From NCBI GenBank assembly GCA_007133145.1, contig SLNF01000088.1, forward strand, positions 1 to 6,410: a DNA stretch of 6,410 bases, given 5' to 3'. Numbering within the stretch: the first letter of the stretch is position 1; each line of letters begins with the position of its first letter. The DNA is from Nitriliruptorales bacterium. Its GTDB lineage: Bacteria; Actinomycetota; Nitriliruptoria; Euzebyales; Egibacteraceae. The position numbers and the translations under genes are program-made. Positions 6,245 to 6,410 of the stretch are shown one piece after another. The notes below the pieces were generated by a model, which saw nothing but the letters and a program-made list of their open reading frames with translations, did no database searches and had not been told where the DNA came from.

Positions 6245-6410
6245 CTAGCCGACCTGTGCGAAGTGGGCCACGATCGCGCCGGTGAGCCGGGTCCAGGCTG
6301 TGGTCCCGATGGCGTCCTCGAGCACGACGAGGTGCTTGTAGGTCCGACCCGCGGACCTCCTGTCCGCCAGCGGCTCGACCGTCCAGGAGCGCAGGCCGTT
6401 CGCGCGCACC
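6245..6410 (-). CDS. C-terminal end of an unrecognised protein (partial)
   Basis: The last 54 codons of a minus-strand gene end at TAG (6245-6247); the start is outside the window. The peptide reads VRANGLRSWTVEPLADRR, then SAGRTYKHLVVLEDAIGTTA, then WTRLTGAIVAHFAQVG. Only three or so of its codons end in A or T, and it contains Trp, Tyr, Lys, Phe and Ile, so it looks genuinely coding. Two rare AGG arginine codons are adjacent at 6356-6361. I do not recognise the family from this fragment. It points the same way as the surface protein gene but lies 502 bases upstream with a hairpin between, so it is probably a separate transcription unit. Confidence 0.7.
   Translation of the reverse strand, partial: VRANGLRSWTVEPLADRRSAGRTYKHLVVLEDAIGTTAWTRLTGAIVAHFAQVG

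Overview
The window is very GC-rich, with almost only G or C at third codon positions. This fits a high-GC actinobacterium. Cell-wall-binding type 2 (CWB2) modules on a large secreted protein are found in Firmicutes and in some deep actinobacterial groups such as Nitriliruptoria; the group assignment is inference.

Layout: about 85% of the window is one minus-strand gene (292-5742). It encodes a 1816-residue secreted surface protein. In order it has: a signal peptide; a unique N-terminal domain; a low-complexity Asn/Gly/Asp linker; four degenerate beta-sandwich-like repeats of about 100 residues, interrupted by a unique cysteine-containing domain; a central region of about 380 residues that I cannot assign; an IPT/TIG domain; a Pro/Gly linker; a disulfide-type beta module; and three C-terminal CWB2 repeats that should hold the protein on the cell wall. 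Twelve cysteines fall into six local pairs.

The left flank (1-291) holds a perfect 22-bp palindrome just after the stop codon, probably the 3' hairpin of the big gene. It also holds a 27-bp-period tandem duplication, and at the extreme left a coding-like stretch on the minus strand that leaves the window with no clear start.

The right flank (5743-6244) is about 500 bases with no convincing gene. It carries the ribosome binding site of the big gene, a weak promoter candidate, several inverted repeats, and an 11-bp hairpin. That hairpin follows the C-terminal end of another minus-strand gene, of which only the last 54 codons (6245-6410) are visible. All supported genes point the same way, but the long gap and the hairpins suggest the surface protein gene is transcribed on its own. 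No RNA genes, CRISPR array or insertion sequence were seen.
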